DNA of 64,000 nt, from positions 1 through 64,000 of the forward strand of contig NZ_JAIXSL010000003.1 of assembly GCF_027484705.1 (NCBI RefSeq). Direction: 5' to 3'. The notes below the pieces were generated by a model. It saw only the letters and a program-made list of their open reading frames with translations. It did no database searches and had not been told where the DNA came from. Position 1 is the first letter of the stretch, and each line of letters starts with the position of its first letter. Positions 18,088 to 25,872 of this stretch are shown piece after piece. The stretch comes from Flavobacterium sp. GTDB taxonomy: Bacteria > Bacteroidota > Bacteroidia > Flavobacteriales > Flavobacteriaceae. The position numbers were made by a program, and so were the translations under genes.

Positions 18088-18723
18088 ATGTTTAAAGCGT
18101 TATTTTATTTTGCAACATTGCTAGGGGTTTTTCCAATAGTAATATTGAAAAGCAAAGCAAATAGTAATAAGCATCATCCTATTGCCCCTTTTTTGTGGTT
18201 GGTTTTGTTTGCTAGTTTTTATGAGCTGATAGGTTCAACTTGGCTTCAAATACCTACTACAATATGGTTTAAAACATATTTGTTGTTAGAGTTCTTTACT
18301 TTTGGATATTATTTTGACAATTTATTGAAGAAAAAATTTAAAAGGCTTTTTTTGGCTTTTTCGATAATCTTCGTTGTGTTGTTTTTGGCAATAATACTTT
18401 TTTGGTATGATATCAACAACCTAAGAACCGATGCTTATCTCTCCATAGTTGAAATTGTCATGGTTTACTTTTTTACAATCCTATGGTTAAGAAATATTTT
18501 TTCAAACCAGAATGAAGAAGATGCCGTTCAAACCTCAGATTTTTATTTTGTTACCGGTATTGTCATCTATTTATCAGGAACTTTTTTTCTGTCACTATTA
18601 GGAGATTTGATACTCATAAATAAAGAATTGAATTTAGAGCAATACTGGATTTTAAACATTGTTTGCAATATCATTATAAGGTCATTATTAATAGTAGGCG
18701 TTTGGAAAATACAACAGAAATAA
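18088..18723 (+). CDS. Integral membrane protein, unknown function
   Basis: The 211-residue product has about six or seven hydrophobic segments (for example FYFATLLGVFPIVIL, FLWLVLFASFYEL, LFLAFSIIFVVLFLAIILFW, IVMVYFFTILWL, DFYFVTGIVIYLSGTFFLSLL) and little soluble domain. I do not recognise a catalytic motif. It overlaps the start of the histidine kinase gene by about 22 bp, whose own product has a single membrane segment. A role as the sensory membrane partner of that kinase is plausible from the overlap, but unproven. Confidence 0.75.
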   Translation: MFKALFYFATLLGVFPIVILKSKANSNKHHPIAPFLWLVLFASFYELIGSTWLQIPTTIWFKTYLLLEFFTFGYYFDNLLKKKFKRLFLAFSIIFVVLFLAIILFWYDINNLRTDAYLSIVEIVMVYFFTILWLRNIFSNQNEEDAVQTSDFYFVTGIVIYLSGTFFLSLLGDLILINKELNLEQYWILNIVCNIIIRSLLIVGVWKIQQK

Positions 18724-19463
18724 AATTAATCTATTGGATTGGTACTTCAGTCATGTTGTGCATTGCGCTCGGAATTTTTTTTCTCGTGCTTTCCTACCGC
18801 AGCCATCTTTTTAAAATAAAGCAAAAAGAAGCGGACCTGTTGCTCAAAGCTTCGCTGGAAGGCGAACGTATGGAAAGAAACCGCATTGCTGCCGATCTTC
18901 ACGACAGTGTTTCCGGAGATTTGAACGCCATTAAAAACTACCTGCTTATTATCGAAAAAACGAATTCACTCCAAGGGAATCAGGAAATTCTGGATGAAAT
19001 CAAGAACAGCGTTACCGTCGCTCTTGAAAACACGAGGTTGATTTCATACAAGCTGATGCCGCCATTGCTGGAGAATCTCGGATTAATACCTACTATAGAA
19101 GATTATCTGGAGAAGTTAAGCAAAAACACCCAATTGTCATTTACTTTATCATGCATGAGTGATGACTTGGTTTTTTCAACAGCGGACGCCTACGAAATTT
19201 TTAGAATCATTCAGGAGTTTACCACGAACATGATCAAGTACGGAAGTATAAGCAATTGTAGGATCATTTTCAAAGCAAATGAGCTTGCGACATCGATCGA
19301 AATCATTGAAGATGGTACGGCATATGATTTTAATCGTTTGCTGAAAACCTCTACAGGAACCGGATTGAAGAACATCAATTCAAGAATTAAAAGTATTGAA
19401 GGAAGCATCGTACAGAAAGAAGCGGTTGTCGGAAATCATTTTCTAATCACCTTAAAAAAATAG
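18702..19463 (+). CDS. NarL-type sensor histidine kinase
   Basis: The 253-residue protein has one N-terminal membrane span (IYWIGTSVMLCIALGIFFLVLSY), then a HisKA_3 dimerisation domain with the phospho-acceptor His67 in RIAADLHDSVSG. A HATPase_c domain follows, with N-box EFTTNMIKYG and G2-box STGTGLKNINSRIKSIEG. No extracellular sensor domain exists. The start is uncertain: no ATG precedes the membrane span, and I chose the TTG at 18702; another TTG at 18663 would overlap the upstream gene by 61 bp. The response regulator follows after 2 bp. Confidence 0.85.
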   Translation: MENTTEIKLIYWIGTSVMLCIALGIFFLVLSYRSHLFKIKQKEADLLLKASLEGERMERNRIAADLHDSVSGDLNAIKNYLLIIEKTNSLQGNQEILDEIKNSVTVALENTRLISYKLMPPLLENLGLIPTIEDYLEKLSKNTQLSFTLSCMSDDLVFSTADAYEIFRIIQEFTTNMIKYGSISNCRIIFKANELATSIEIIEDGTAYDFNRLLKTSTGTGLKNINSRIKSIEGSIVQKEAVVGNHFLITLKK

Positions 19464-19465
19464 TT

Positions 19466-20125
19466 ATGCTGCGAATAGGAATTGTTGATGATCATAAACT
19501 TTTTAGGAAAAGTCTGGCGCTTTTGATAACTACATTTGATGGCGTGAGCGTAGTAATAGAGGCTAAAAATGGCAAAGAATTTATCGATACCTTAGAAGAA
19601 ACACCTATCGATTTAGTATTGCTAGACATACAAATGCCCGAAATGGATGGTTACGAAACTTGCAAAGTGCTGCATGAGTTATATCCCAACATCAAAATAC
19701 TGATCGTATCACAACTGACCACAAGAGAAAGTATCCATAAAATCATGGATTTGGGTGCGCACGGCTATTTCACCAAAAATTCAGATCCGGATCAGCTCGA
19801 ATTTGCCATCAAAAGCCTTAATGATAAAGGGTTCTATTTCGGAATGGAACTCGGTGAAGTGTTGCGTGAAGCCATTTTATGGGAGAAAAAAACCACTAAA
19901 AAACCACTGGATTCTTCAGTGTCGCTGAGCAAACGCGAACTTGAAATTATAGTCATGGCTAGTAAAGAATTAAGCAGTGCCGAAATTGCCGACAAGCTTT
20001 GCATCAACATCCGAACGGTTGAAACCCATCGCAAACGCATTATGGAGAAAACCAAAGCAAAAAACTTTATCGGAGTAGTCTTATTCGCCTTAAAGCATCA
20101 ATATATTGCTCTCGATGATTTATAG
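19466..20125 (+). CDS. NarL/FixJ-family response regulator
   Basis: The 219-residue regulator has a receiver domain with acidic pocket Asp8-Asp9 and phospho-acceptor Asp54 (LLDIQMPEMDG). The C-terminal LuxR/GerE helix-turn-helix has the motif LSKRELEIIVMASKELSSAEIADKL and TVETHRKRIMEK. It pairs with the kinase 2 bp upstream. The ATTACGTA-type motif present in front of 17754 and 20404 is a natural candidate target, inferred from location only. A weak terminator-like hairpin follows at 20161. Confidence 0.95.
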   Translation: MLRIGIVDDHKLFRKSLALLITTFDGVSVVIEAKNGKEFIDTLEETPIDLVLLDIQMPEMDGYETCKVLHELYPNIKILIVSQLTTRESIHKIMDLGAHGYFTKNSDPDQLEFAIKSLNDKGFYFGMELGEVLREAILWEKKTTKKPLDSSVSLSKRELEIIVMASKELSSAEIADKLCINIRTVETHRKRIMEKTKAKNFIGVVLFALKHQYIALDDL

Positions 20126-20160
20126 GTAACGTTCATTTTGTTAATGCGTATAATATTTCT

Positions 20161-20191
20161 AAAAAAGCTGTCTTAAGGGATGGCTTTTTTT
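20161..20191 (+). terminator. Candidate terminator after the response regulator
   Basis: AAAAAGC and GCTTTTT arms bracket an imperfect TGTC...GGGATG stem and are followed by T residues. Its stem is weaker than those of the other terminators here. Confidence 0.5.
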
Positions 20192-20403
20192 ATGAACCGA
20201 ATTTTGCATTCCACCCTAAACAATGCTTAAAATTTGTATTTACCACTAATGAATTACGTATTTCCGGGTATTGCCCAATTGGGTGATATGAGTGAAATTT
20301 GAATGTAAATTCTGATAATTGATTTAGATTCGAAGGAATACGATTTAGTCAAAAGAATTTTACAAAGATTGTACAGCACAAAAATCATTAAAACGTAATC
20401 TAT

Positions 20404-20772
20404 ATGGCAACTATTTATCATGATGCACAAGACATCTACATGTTGAAATCTGAGTTGAATTCGCTCACCATTTCCGTGGAAAATGAAAATGAAAACGAAA
20501 ACGAGCACAGCGGTTATTTTATATTTAATGATGCCAAATTGGTTGGGCCTAACAAACCCGGAGAAATATACAAAGGCGCCGATTGTGTCGACAACTGGAT
20601 TACGGTCGTTGCTGTAATCAAAGACAGATTGGCAGAAACCAATTGGACCAGCCTGTCCATTTTTTTTAAAGAAGAAGGCGAACGATCCGTAACCTTTGGG
20701 CCTTATAGAAGGGAAGTTGAGCAACACCTCGATACCATTGTCTATACGATAAAAATCAAAATAAAAGAATAA
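20404..20772 (+). CDS. Hypothetical protein, 122 aa
   Basis: I do not recognise the family. The 122-residue product begins MATIYHDAQDIYMLKSELNS, has a very acidic ENENENENE stretch near residue 30, and ends with a Lys-rich IKIKIKE. No signal peptide or membrane segment is seen. Upstream (20239-20264) lies TTTACCACTA plus ATTACGTATTTCC, the same pieces as before the gene at 17754. This ties it to the two-component block. It is followed by a 13-codon reading frame and the membrane protein gene at 20820. Confidence 0.65.
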   Translation: MATIYHDAQDIYMLKSELNSLTISVENENENENEHSGYFIFNDAKLVGPNKPGEIYKGADCVDNWITVVAVIKDRLAETNWTSLSIFFKEEGERSVTFGPYRREVEQHLDTIVYTIKIKIKE

Positions 20773-20781
20773 CTGAAGACC

Positions 20782-20823
20782 ATGAAGATACCCCAGAATG
20801 TAAACGAAATACTAGCAAGATGA
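20782..20823 (+). CDS. Possible 13-residue leader peptide
   Basis: A short frame, ATG to TGA, encodes MKIPQNVNEILAR. Its TGA overlaps the ATG of the membrane protein at 20820 (ATGA, 4 bp), the arrangement expected of translational coupling. It lies 9 bp after the stop of the gene at 20404. At this length chance is a strong alternative, and there is no independent proof of translation. Confidence 0.25.
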   Translation: MKIPQNVNEILAR

Positions 20824-21494
20824 ATGATAACAACAAGCCATTAACAATTATTGCCTGGGGATTTTCAATAGGTTTTGGGTTGATAGGATTGGGCTTTCTA
20901 CTCAAATGGACACTACCGGCTTTAGGCGCCATGATAGGAATTGCCTCAGCTATAAGTTCTGGTGATATGGCGGCGAATAATTCAAATTCCTGGATACCTC
21001 TGGCCGCTGTTGGGTTAGCAGTGGCAGGAGGTTCTGGAGGCATCATGCTGCTGGCAAAGGTGGTCAAAGAAGCCGAAAAAAACCTCTATGAATGGACCTT
21101 ACCCATTCTGGCCATCATTTCAGGACTTGTAATCGATACTTGCAAAGAACTCTATCAGGGAAACCAATCCGCTCAAAATGATCCTGTTGTAAGGTTGGGA
21201 TATGCCGCCTCCGTTACAGGCCTTTTTTTGTTAGCGGGCATATTATGGAAACAGGAAAAAATAAAATTCAAATGGATTGATACCAAAATGATTTCCGCCT
21301 TTGTTTTTTTGATTCCTCCTTTTATGATTTATTTGAAATATTGTGAGCATGTCAGGAAAACATTGTGGAGCGGTTATCAGAATATTCCGTCACACATCTT
21401 GGGCGCGATTAGTATTCTCATGGTTTTCTCCTTACTGATTGGTTTTCTTTCCTGGGTGTTCAAGCACGACCATAAGGAAAGCAATATCAGATAA
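20820..21494 (+). CDS. Multi-pass membrane protein, unknown function
   Basis: The 224-residue product has about six hydrophobic segments, among them IIAWGFSIGFGLIGLGFLL, IPLAAVGLAVAGGSGGIMLL, LPILAIISGLVI, LGYAASVTGLFLLAGIL, AFVFLIPPFMIYL and AISILMVFSLLIGFLSWV. It has a Gly/Ala-rich first half. No family is recognised. It ends beside the convergent pldA gene with 24 bp between stops. The short frame at 20782 overlaps its start codon. It closes the block of unknown genes around the NarL-type two-component system. Confidence 0.7.
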   Translation: MNDNNKPLTIIAWGFSIGFGLIGLGFLLKWTLPALGAMIGIASAISSGDMAANNSNSWIPLAAVGLAVAGGSGGIMLLAKVVKEAEKNLYEWTLPILAIISGLVIDTCKELYQGNQSAQNDPVVRLGYAASVTGLFLLAGILWKQEKIKFKWIDTKMISAFVFLIPPFMIYLKYCEHVRKTLWSGYQNIPSHILGAISILMVFSLLIGFLSWVFKHDHKESNIR

Positions 21495-21518
21495 GACAAA
21501 TCACTTCAAATTAAAAGA

Positions 21519-22418
21519 TTATAGCCATTCCGTCAGTGAAATCCCTACGCCAACAGTAGTTTGCGAATGGTTGTAATCAATCAGCGTTTCCCCGTAACCT
21601 TGTGAAACCTGCAAATACGCTTTTAAGTTTCCTTTGATGGGATAAGACCATGAAAACGTCAGGTTGCCTTTGAGGTTGTTTCCGAAATTAAGGTTGTGGC
21701 TGCCCAAAAGCGAATACACTTGACCATTGTGGGTGTAAATCACATTGAAATCATAACGCCCAAGCTTATCCACAATATCAGGATTGTCATCCTCAGTATC
21801 TTTGAGTTTCAACCAAGGCCGCAGATAAATACTCCAGGAACCTTTTTCGAATCCTGCATGAAAAATGATGCGGTTCCAACTGCGTGAAAAAGGAAGACTT
21901 TTCCCATTCGACTGATGGTTGAAAGCGACGCCGGCCATGCGCGCATGAAATCCTAAAATCTTAAATTGAAGTGGGAAATTAAGGATCAGTTCTGGCTCAT
22001 AATTGATTTCACGAAAAGGCCGCGACATGGAAGATTTATAAAGTTGCCAATCAGAAACCTGCGTATAAGCACCCCATAAATCGCCTTTCCCCCAGAAGAT
22101 GCTTTGAAACAATTTCGTCTTAAAACTGATTTGAAATTTCGCTTCAATGTTGCTGTAATCACTGCCTTCAGGAACTATGTATTGCATTTCATCGTTGCCG
22201 GAATGCGGAGTTTCATTCGGACTGTTGGACCAACGCACAGGCAAAAGGTATATCGGTTTGTAGGGTGTAATCAAAAAAGTACCGCGGGTAGCCGTCGAGT
22301 CGAGTTCCCATCTTTGTGACATGCTTCTGGGTTTTTTGCTGTCGTGTTGCAGTGCGTCAATTTGTGAGAAAGTCGTGCATGTTGCCAAAAGCATAAGAAT
22401 CACTAATATTTTTTTCAT
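21519..22418 (-). CDS. pldA: Outer-membrane phospholipase A
   Basis: The 299-residue protein is an OMPLA-type barrel enzyme that hydrolyses phospholipids in the outer leaflet. The active-site His168, Ser170 (FNHQSNG) and Asn182 (SRSWNR) have exactly the E. coli OMPLA spacing (His-x-Ser, then +12 to Asn). I start at the ATG at 22418, giving the signal peptide MKKILVILMLLATCTTFSQ; the frame is open to 22490, but the residues before MKKI are not signal-peptide-like. The mature part has strand patterns such as KAKFQISFKTKLF and ends VGVGISLTEWL, with a terminal aromatic/Leu region typical of barrel proteins. Confidence 0.9.
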   Translation of the reverse strand: MKKILVILMLLATCTTFSQIDALQHDSKKPRSMSQRWELDSTATRGTFLITPYKPIYLLPVRWSNSPNETPHSGNDEMQYIVPEGSDYSNIEAKFQISFKTKLFQSIFWGKGDLWGAYTQVSDWQLYKSSMSRPFREINYEPELILNFPLQFKILGFHARMAGVAFNHQSNGKSLPFSRSWNRIIFHAGFEKGSWSIYLRPWLKLKDTEDDNPDIVDKLGRYDFNVIYTHNGQVYSLLGSHNLNFGNNLKGNLTFSWSYPIKGNLKAYLQVSQGYGETLIDYNHSQTTVGVGISLTEWL

Positions 22419-22553
22419 AAAAAGCGGAATGATAGGCTGTAATTTCACAATGTAGCGAATTTTGCGCACGAATATCCATTGTCCAAGCAATCCTGTAAAT
22501 CTTTAATGGAATTTTATAAAACGCTATTCTTTAACTAATGATGAATATCATCC

Positions 22554-22581
22554 TTTGAAAGCTTTTCCCTGATTATCTTTG
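22554..22581 (+). promoter_or_regulatory. Candidate promoter of the HlyD/FtsX/ABC operon
   Basis: TTTG at 22554 and TATCTTTG at 22574-22581 (TAnnTTTG) are separated by 16 bp. The -7 box ends only 4 bp before the HlyD ATG at 22586, so a transcript from here would start at or near the start codon. Confidence 0.5.
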
Positions 22582-22585
22582 TGTT

Positions 22586-23674
22586 ATGAAGCATATAAAA
22601 AAAATAATATACCCGCTCGTTGTTATTTCCTTTTTGGCCTGCAAGGATAAAGAGCAATCCGTAAAACCAGTCTGGCAGGCGGTTTCCGAATCGGTTTATG
22701 CGTCGGGCCTTGTAAAAAGCAAAAACCAATACGAAGCTTTTGCTCCGGCCAACGGAATTGTTGATTCGATTTACGTTACAGAAGGAGATATCGTAAAAAA
22801 AGGCAGTCTAATCCTTTCCATAGCCTCTAAAGTGCAACAGCTCAATCAGGAAAATGCTGAACTCACTGCGGCTTTTCAGGATTTACACGCCAATGAAGGC
22901 AAATTGAAGGAAGCCAAAATATTGATTGATGTTTCCCGCAACAAAATGCGCAATGATTCGCTGATGTATTCCAGACAGAAAAACCTTTGGCAGCAACAGA
23001 TCGGCTCAAAAGTGGAAATGGAACAGAAAGAGCTGGCTTATCAAAACTCGAAGGCCAATTATTTTTCCGCAGTTGTACGCTACAACGATCTCAAACGGCA
23101 ATTAAATTTTAACGCCTCGCAGTCTAAGAAAAACGTATCGATATCGAGCCATCTTGCTGACGATTTCATATTGAGAAGCGAAATGGACGGCATGGTGTAC
23201 AGCCTCAACAAAGAAAAAGGAGAGATTGTCAGCGCGCAGACTCCATTGGCGGTTATTGGCGATGCCAAAAATTTTATTCTCGAAATGCAGGTCGATGAGT
23301 ACGATATCATCAAGGTTCGCAAAGGACAAACAGTGTTGGTGACTTTAGACAGTTATCAGGGAAAAGTTTTCGAGGCGGTCGTCACCAAAATCAATCCGCT
23401 GATGAACCCACAAAGCAGGACTTTTCTGGTCGAAGCCACCTTTATAAAAACGCCGGCGCAGCTCTATCCGAACATTTCTTTTGAGGCCAACATCGTATTG
23501 GCATCCAAAAAGAAAGCGCTGCTGGTTCCGAGGAATTATGTGCTCAACGATTCGGTCGTTTTCAAAAGCAACGGCGACAAGGTTTTGGTGAAAACCGGAC
23601 TTAAAGATTACCAAAAAATAGAAATTTTATCAGGGATTACCGAAGCCGACGAATTGATCCTACCGACACCATGA
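22586..23674 (+). CDS. HlyD/RND-type periplasmic adaptor lipoprotein
   Basis: The 362-residue protein is a membrane-fusion adaptor of an ABC efflux or export system. The N-terminus has a lipobox FLAC (Cys19) and the biotinyl/lipoyl-like hinge YVTEGDIVKKGSLILSI. A helical hairpin with coiled-coil character spans about 85-190 (QQLNQENAEL, LVEMEQKELAYQNSKANY-like stretches), and the barrel domain continues with VLVTLDSYQGKVFEAVVTKI. It is the first gene of a tight operon: its stop overlaps the FtsX gene by 4 bp. Substrate cannot be read. Confidence 0.9.
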   Translation: MKHIKKIIYPLVVISFLACKDKEQSVKPVWQAVSESVYASGLVKSKNQYEAFAPANGIVDSIYVTEGDIVKKGSLILSIASKVQQLNQENAELTAAFQDLHANEGKLKEAKILIDVSRNKMRNDSLMYSRQKNLWQQQIGSKVEMEQKELAYQNSKANYFSAVVRYNDLKRQLNFNASQSKKNVSISSHLADDFILRSEMDGMVYSLNKEKGEIVSAQTPLAVIGDAKNFILEMQVDEYDIIKVRKGQTVLVTLDSYQGKVFEAVVTKINPLMNPQSRTFLVEATFIKTPAQLYPNISFEANIVLASKKKALLVPRNYVLNDSVVFKSNGDKVLVKTGLKDYQKIEILSGITEADELILPTP

Positions 23675-24930
23675 AATATAAACTGTTAGCCAGCATTTCC
23701 ATTTCATTAGTGATGGCGCGATGGAAACAAACCCTCGTTGCGGCTATAGGCGTTACGTTTAGCATCACCATGTTTATAGCATTACTAAGTTTCATGTCGG
23801 GGTTAAACGATATGCTTGATGGGCTCATTCTCAACCGCACGGCGCACATCCGTTTGTATAAGGAAATCAAGCCTTCGCCAATCCAACCGATTGACCAATC
23901 AGCCCAATTTAAAGACCACCACAACTTCATCAATTCGGTCAAACCCAAAGAGGAACGTCCGGAATTGTATGATGCAGCTGGGATGATGGCTGCTTTAAAA
24001 AAGGATTCAAATGTCTTAGGTGTGGCACCAAAAATAACGGCTCAGGTGTTTTATAATGTGGGCATGCTCGACATCAACGGCGTCATTAATGGCATTGATG
24101 TCGAAGCGGAAAACCAGTTGTTTCAATTTAAAGATTACGTAGTCGCCGGCCATGATATTGATCTTAAGAATACCCCAAACAGCATCATTCTCGGCACAGG
24201 TATCGCAGCGAAAATGCTCGTGCAGCTTGGCGATGTGATTCAGGTCACGACTTCCAAAGGCGAACGCGTTTCGTTAAAAGTCGTTGGTTATTTTCAATCG
24301 GGAATCCGCGATCTCGACGATGTGCAGAGTTATTGCTCGATCAATACCACACGACGGTTGTTGGGCGTATCATCCAATTACATCACCGATTTACAGATCA
24401 AACTTAAAGATATTTCGCTCGCGCCAGCCAAGTCAAAGGAATATGCGAAGTTATTTAAGGTTGATGCGATTGATATTCAGACGGCGAATGCGCAATTTGA
24501 AACCGGCAGTTTCGTCAGAACGCTCATCTCGTATTCGGTTGGAATTACGTTGCTGATCGTGGCCGGATTCGGGATTTACAACATCCTGAACATGATGATT
24601 TATGAAAAAATGGATTCGATTGCGATACTGAAAGCCACCGGATTTTCAGGAAATGATGTCAAGGCTATTTTTATCATCATCGCTTCCACTATTGGCATTG
24701 TTGGCGGTCTGTTCGGTTTGCTTTTCGGTTTGGGTCTTTCGGTCATTATCGATCATATACCGTTCAATACCGCGTCGTTGCCGTCAATCAAAACCTATCC
24801 GATCAATTATAATCCGAGAATCTATTTCATCGGCCTCTCGTTTTCGATAGCAACTACTTATCTGGCCGGCTACTTTCCTTCCAGAAAAGCAAGCAAAATA
24901 GATCCGGTCATCATCATCAGAGGAAAATAA
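23671..24930 (+). CDS. FtsX/MacB-family ABC transporter permease
   Basis: The 419-residue permease has the MacB/FtsX topology: an N-terminal span (VAAIGVTFSITMFIALLSFM), a large periplasmic MacB_PCD domain (about 45-270), then three C-terminal membrane segments (ISYSVGITLLIVAGFGIYNILNMM, IIASTIGIVGGLFGLLFG, YFIGLSFSIATTYLAGYF). It ends KIDPVIIIRGK, a common ending of the family. With the HlyD lipoprotein and the LolD-like ATPase it makes a three-part system for lipoprotein, lipid or drug extrusion. The two-membrane machine uses ATP, with no proton-driven part. Confidence 0.9.
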   Translation: MKYKLLASISISLVMARWKQTLVAAIGVTFSITMFIALLSFMSGLNDMLDGLILNRTAHIRLYKEIKPSPIQPIDQSAQFKDHHNFINSVKPKEERPELYDAAGMMAALKKDSNVLGVAPKITAQVFYNVGMLDINGVINGIDVEAENQLFQFKDYVVAGHDIDLKNTPNSIILGTGIAAKMLVQLGDVIQVTTSKGERVSLKVVGYFQSGIRDLDDVQSYCSINTTRRLLGVSSNYITDLQIKLKDISLAPAKSKEYAKLFKVDAIDIQTANAQFETGSFVRTLISYSVGITLLIVAGFGIYNILNMMIYEKMDSIAILKATGFSGNDVKAIFIIIASTIGIVGGLFGLLFGLGLSVIIDHIPFNTASLPSIKTYPINYNPRIYFIGLSFSIATTYLAGYFPSRKASKIDPVIIIRGK

Positions 24931-24931
24931 A

Positions 24932-25612
24932 ATGGACAGCACGATACTTAAGGCCGATAAAATCTCAAAATACTTTCACGATCCGGTTTCTGTTCAGGTG
25001 CTGAAGGAAATCTCTTTTGAAATCCATAAAGGCGAATTTGTTTCGGTCATTGGTAAGTCTGGTTGCGGAAAATCTACTTTGCTATATATTCTGTCAACCA
25101 TGGACACCGACTACGAAGGTTCCTTATGGATTGATGGCGAATTGATGCGCGACAAGAAAGAAGCGGAACTCGCCAAAGTCAGGAATGAAAAAATTGGGTT
25201 TGTGTTCCAATTCCATTATTTGCTCAATGAATTTTCCGTGTTGAAAAATGTGATGCTTCCTGGATTGAAGTTGGGCGCTCGTTCGGAAAAAGAATTGGAA
25301 CATCAGGCTTATGAAAAACTTAAAATTTTAGGTATCGAAACCGAAGCGCTTAAAAATCCCAACCAACTTTCCGGAGGTCAAAAACAGCGCGTGGCGATTG
25401 CCCGGGCATTAATCAATGATCCCATTATTATTATGGCCGATGAGCCGACAGGAAATCTTGATAAAAAAAATGGGGAAACGGTCTTCGGTATTTTTCAGGA
25501 ACTGAGTTCAGTTTACCAGCAATCACTGTTGATTGTAACACATGATAATGAGTTTGCCAAACGCACCAACCGGATTATTGAGATGGAAGACGGTAAGATT
25601 ATCAGGATGTAA
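24932..25612 (+). CDS. LolD/MacB-type ABC transporter ATPase
   Basis: The 226-residue cytoplasmic ATPase has Walker A GKSGCGKST near residues 41-49, Q-loop FVFQFHYLLNEFSV, signature LSGGQKQR, Walker B IIIMADEPTGN and the switch VTHD. Such short ATPases pair with FtsX/MacB permeases. It follows the permease by 1 bp. Its stop is 8 bp before the 3' end of a tRNA gene on the opposite strand, with an A6 run right after the stop and no separate plus-strand terminator visible. Confidence 0.95.
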   Translation: MDSTILKADKISKYFHDPVSVQVLKEISFEIHKGEFVSVIGKSGCGKSTLLYILSTMDTDYEGSLWIDGELMRDKKEAELAKVRNEKIGFVFQFHYLLNEFSVLKNVMLPGLKLGARSEKELEHQAYEKLKILGIETEALKNPNQLSGGQKQRVAIARALINDPIIIMADEPTGNLDKKNGETVFGIFQELSSVYQQSLLIVTHDNEFAKRTNRIIEMEDGKIIRM

Positions 25613-25620
25613 AAAATCGA

Positions 25621-25697
25621 TGGTGGGCCATACTGGATTCGAACCAGTGACTTCTACCTTGTCGAGGTAGCACTCTGAACCGCTGAGTTAATAGCCC
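25621..25697 (-). tRNA. tRNA-Val(GAC), atypical position 33
   Basis: Seventy-seven bases with all four arms and an encoded CCA. The acceptor (GGGCTAT / ATGGCCC), D arm (ACTC/GAGT), anticodon stem CTACC/GGTAG and T arm (ACTGG/CCAGT) all pair. The anticodon loop reads TCGACAA, giving anticodon GAC (Val), but position 33 is C, where nearly all tRNAs have U. The 10-25 pair is A-T. The gene reads on the minus strand behind a terminator-like hairpin (25709-25739). It could be a weakened or relic copy. Confidence 0.75.
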
Positions 25698-25708
25698 TGT
25701 ACTTAAAC

Positions 25709-25739
25709 GAAAAAAGCAAGTCTGATGACTTGCTTTTTG
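25709..25739 (-). terminator. Hairpin between the two tRNA genes
   Basis: GCAAGTC and GACTTGC arms with A/T runs on both sides. It starts 1 bp past the 3' end of tRNA-Val(TAC) and lies in front of tRNA-Val(GAC), so it could stop transcription from either strand. Confidence 0.75.
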
Positions 25740-25814
25740 TGGGCGATGAGGGATTCGAACCCCCGACCCTCTGGGTGTAAACCAGATGCTCTGAACCAAC
25801 TGAGCTAATCGCCC
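25740..25814 (-). tRNA. tRNA-Val(TAC)
   Basis: A regular cloverleaf read on the minus strand: acceptor GGGCGAT / ATCGCCC, D arm GCTC/GAGC, anticodon stem TCTGG/CCAGA with loop TTTACAC (anticodon TAC), and T arm GGGGG/CCCTC. CCA is not encoded (the following bases are CAA). A terminator hairpin follows immediately. Confidence 0.9.
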
Positions 25815-25872
25815 TGATTGCGTGTGCAAATATAAGCCAGTTTTTTATATATGCAAACAAATTTCTAATTTA

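Noticed and set aside
25621..25697. Reading the first tRNA anticodon as CGA (Ser/Arg-type) or GTC (Asp)
   Set aside because: The five-base anticodon stem CTACC/GGTAG fixes the loop as TCGACAA, placing GAC at 34-36.
25602..25860. Two minus-strand frames of 68-75 residues
   Set aside because: They are translations of the two tRNA-Val genes and their spacer.
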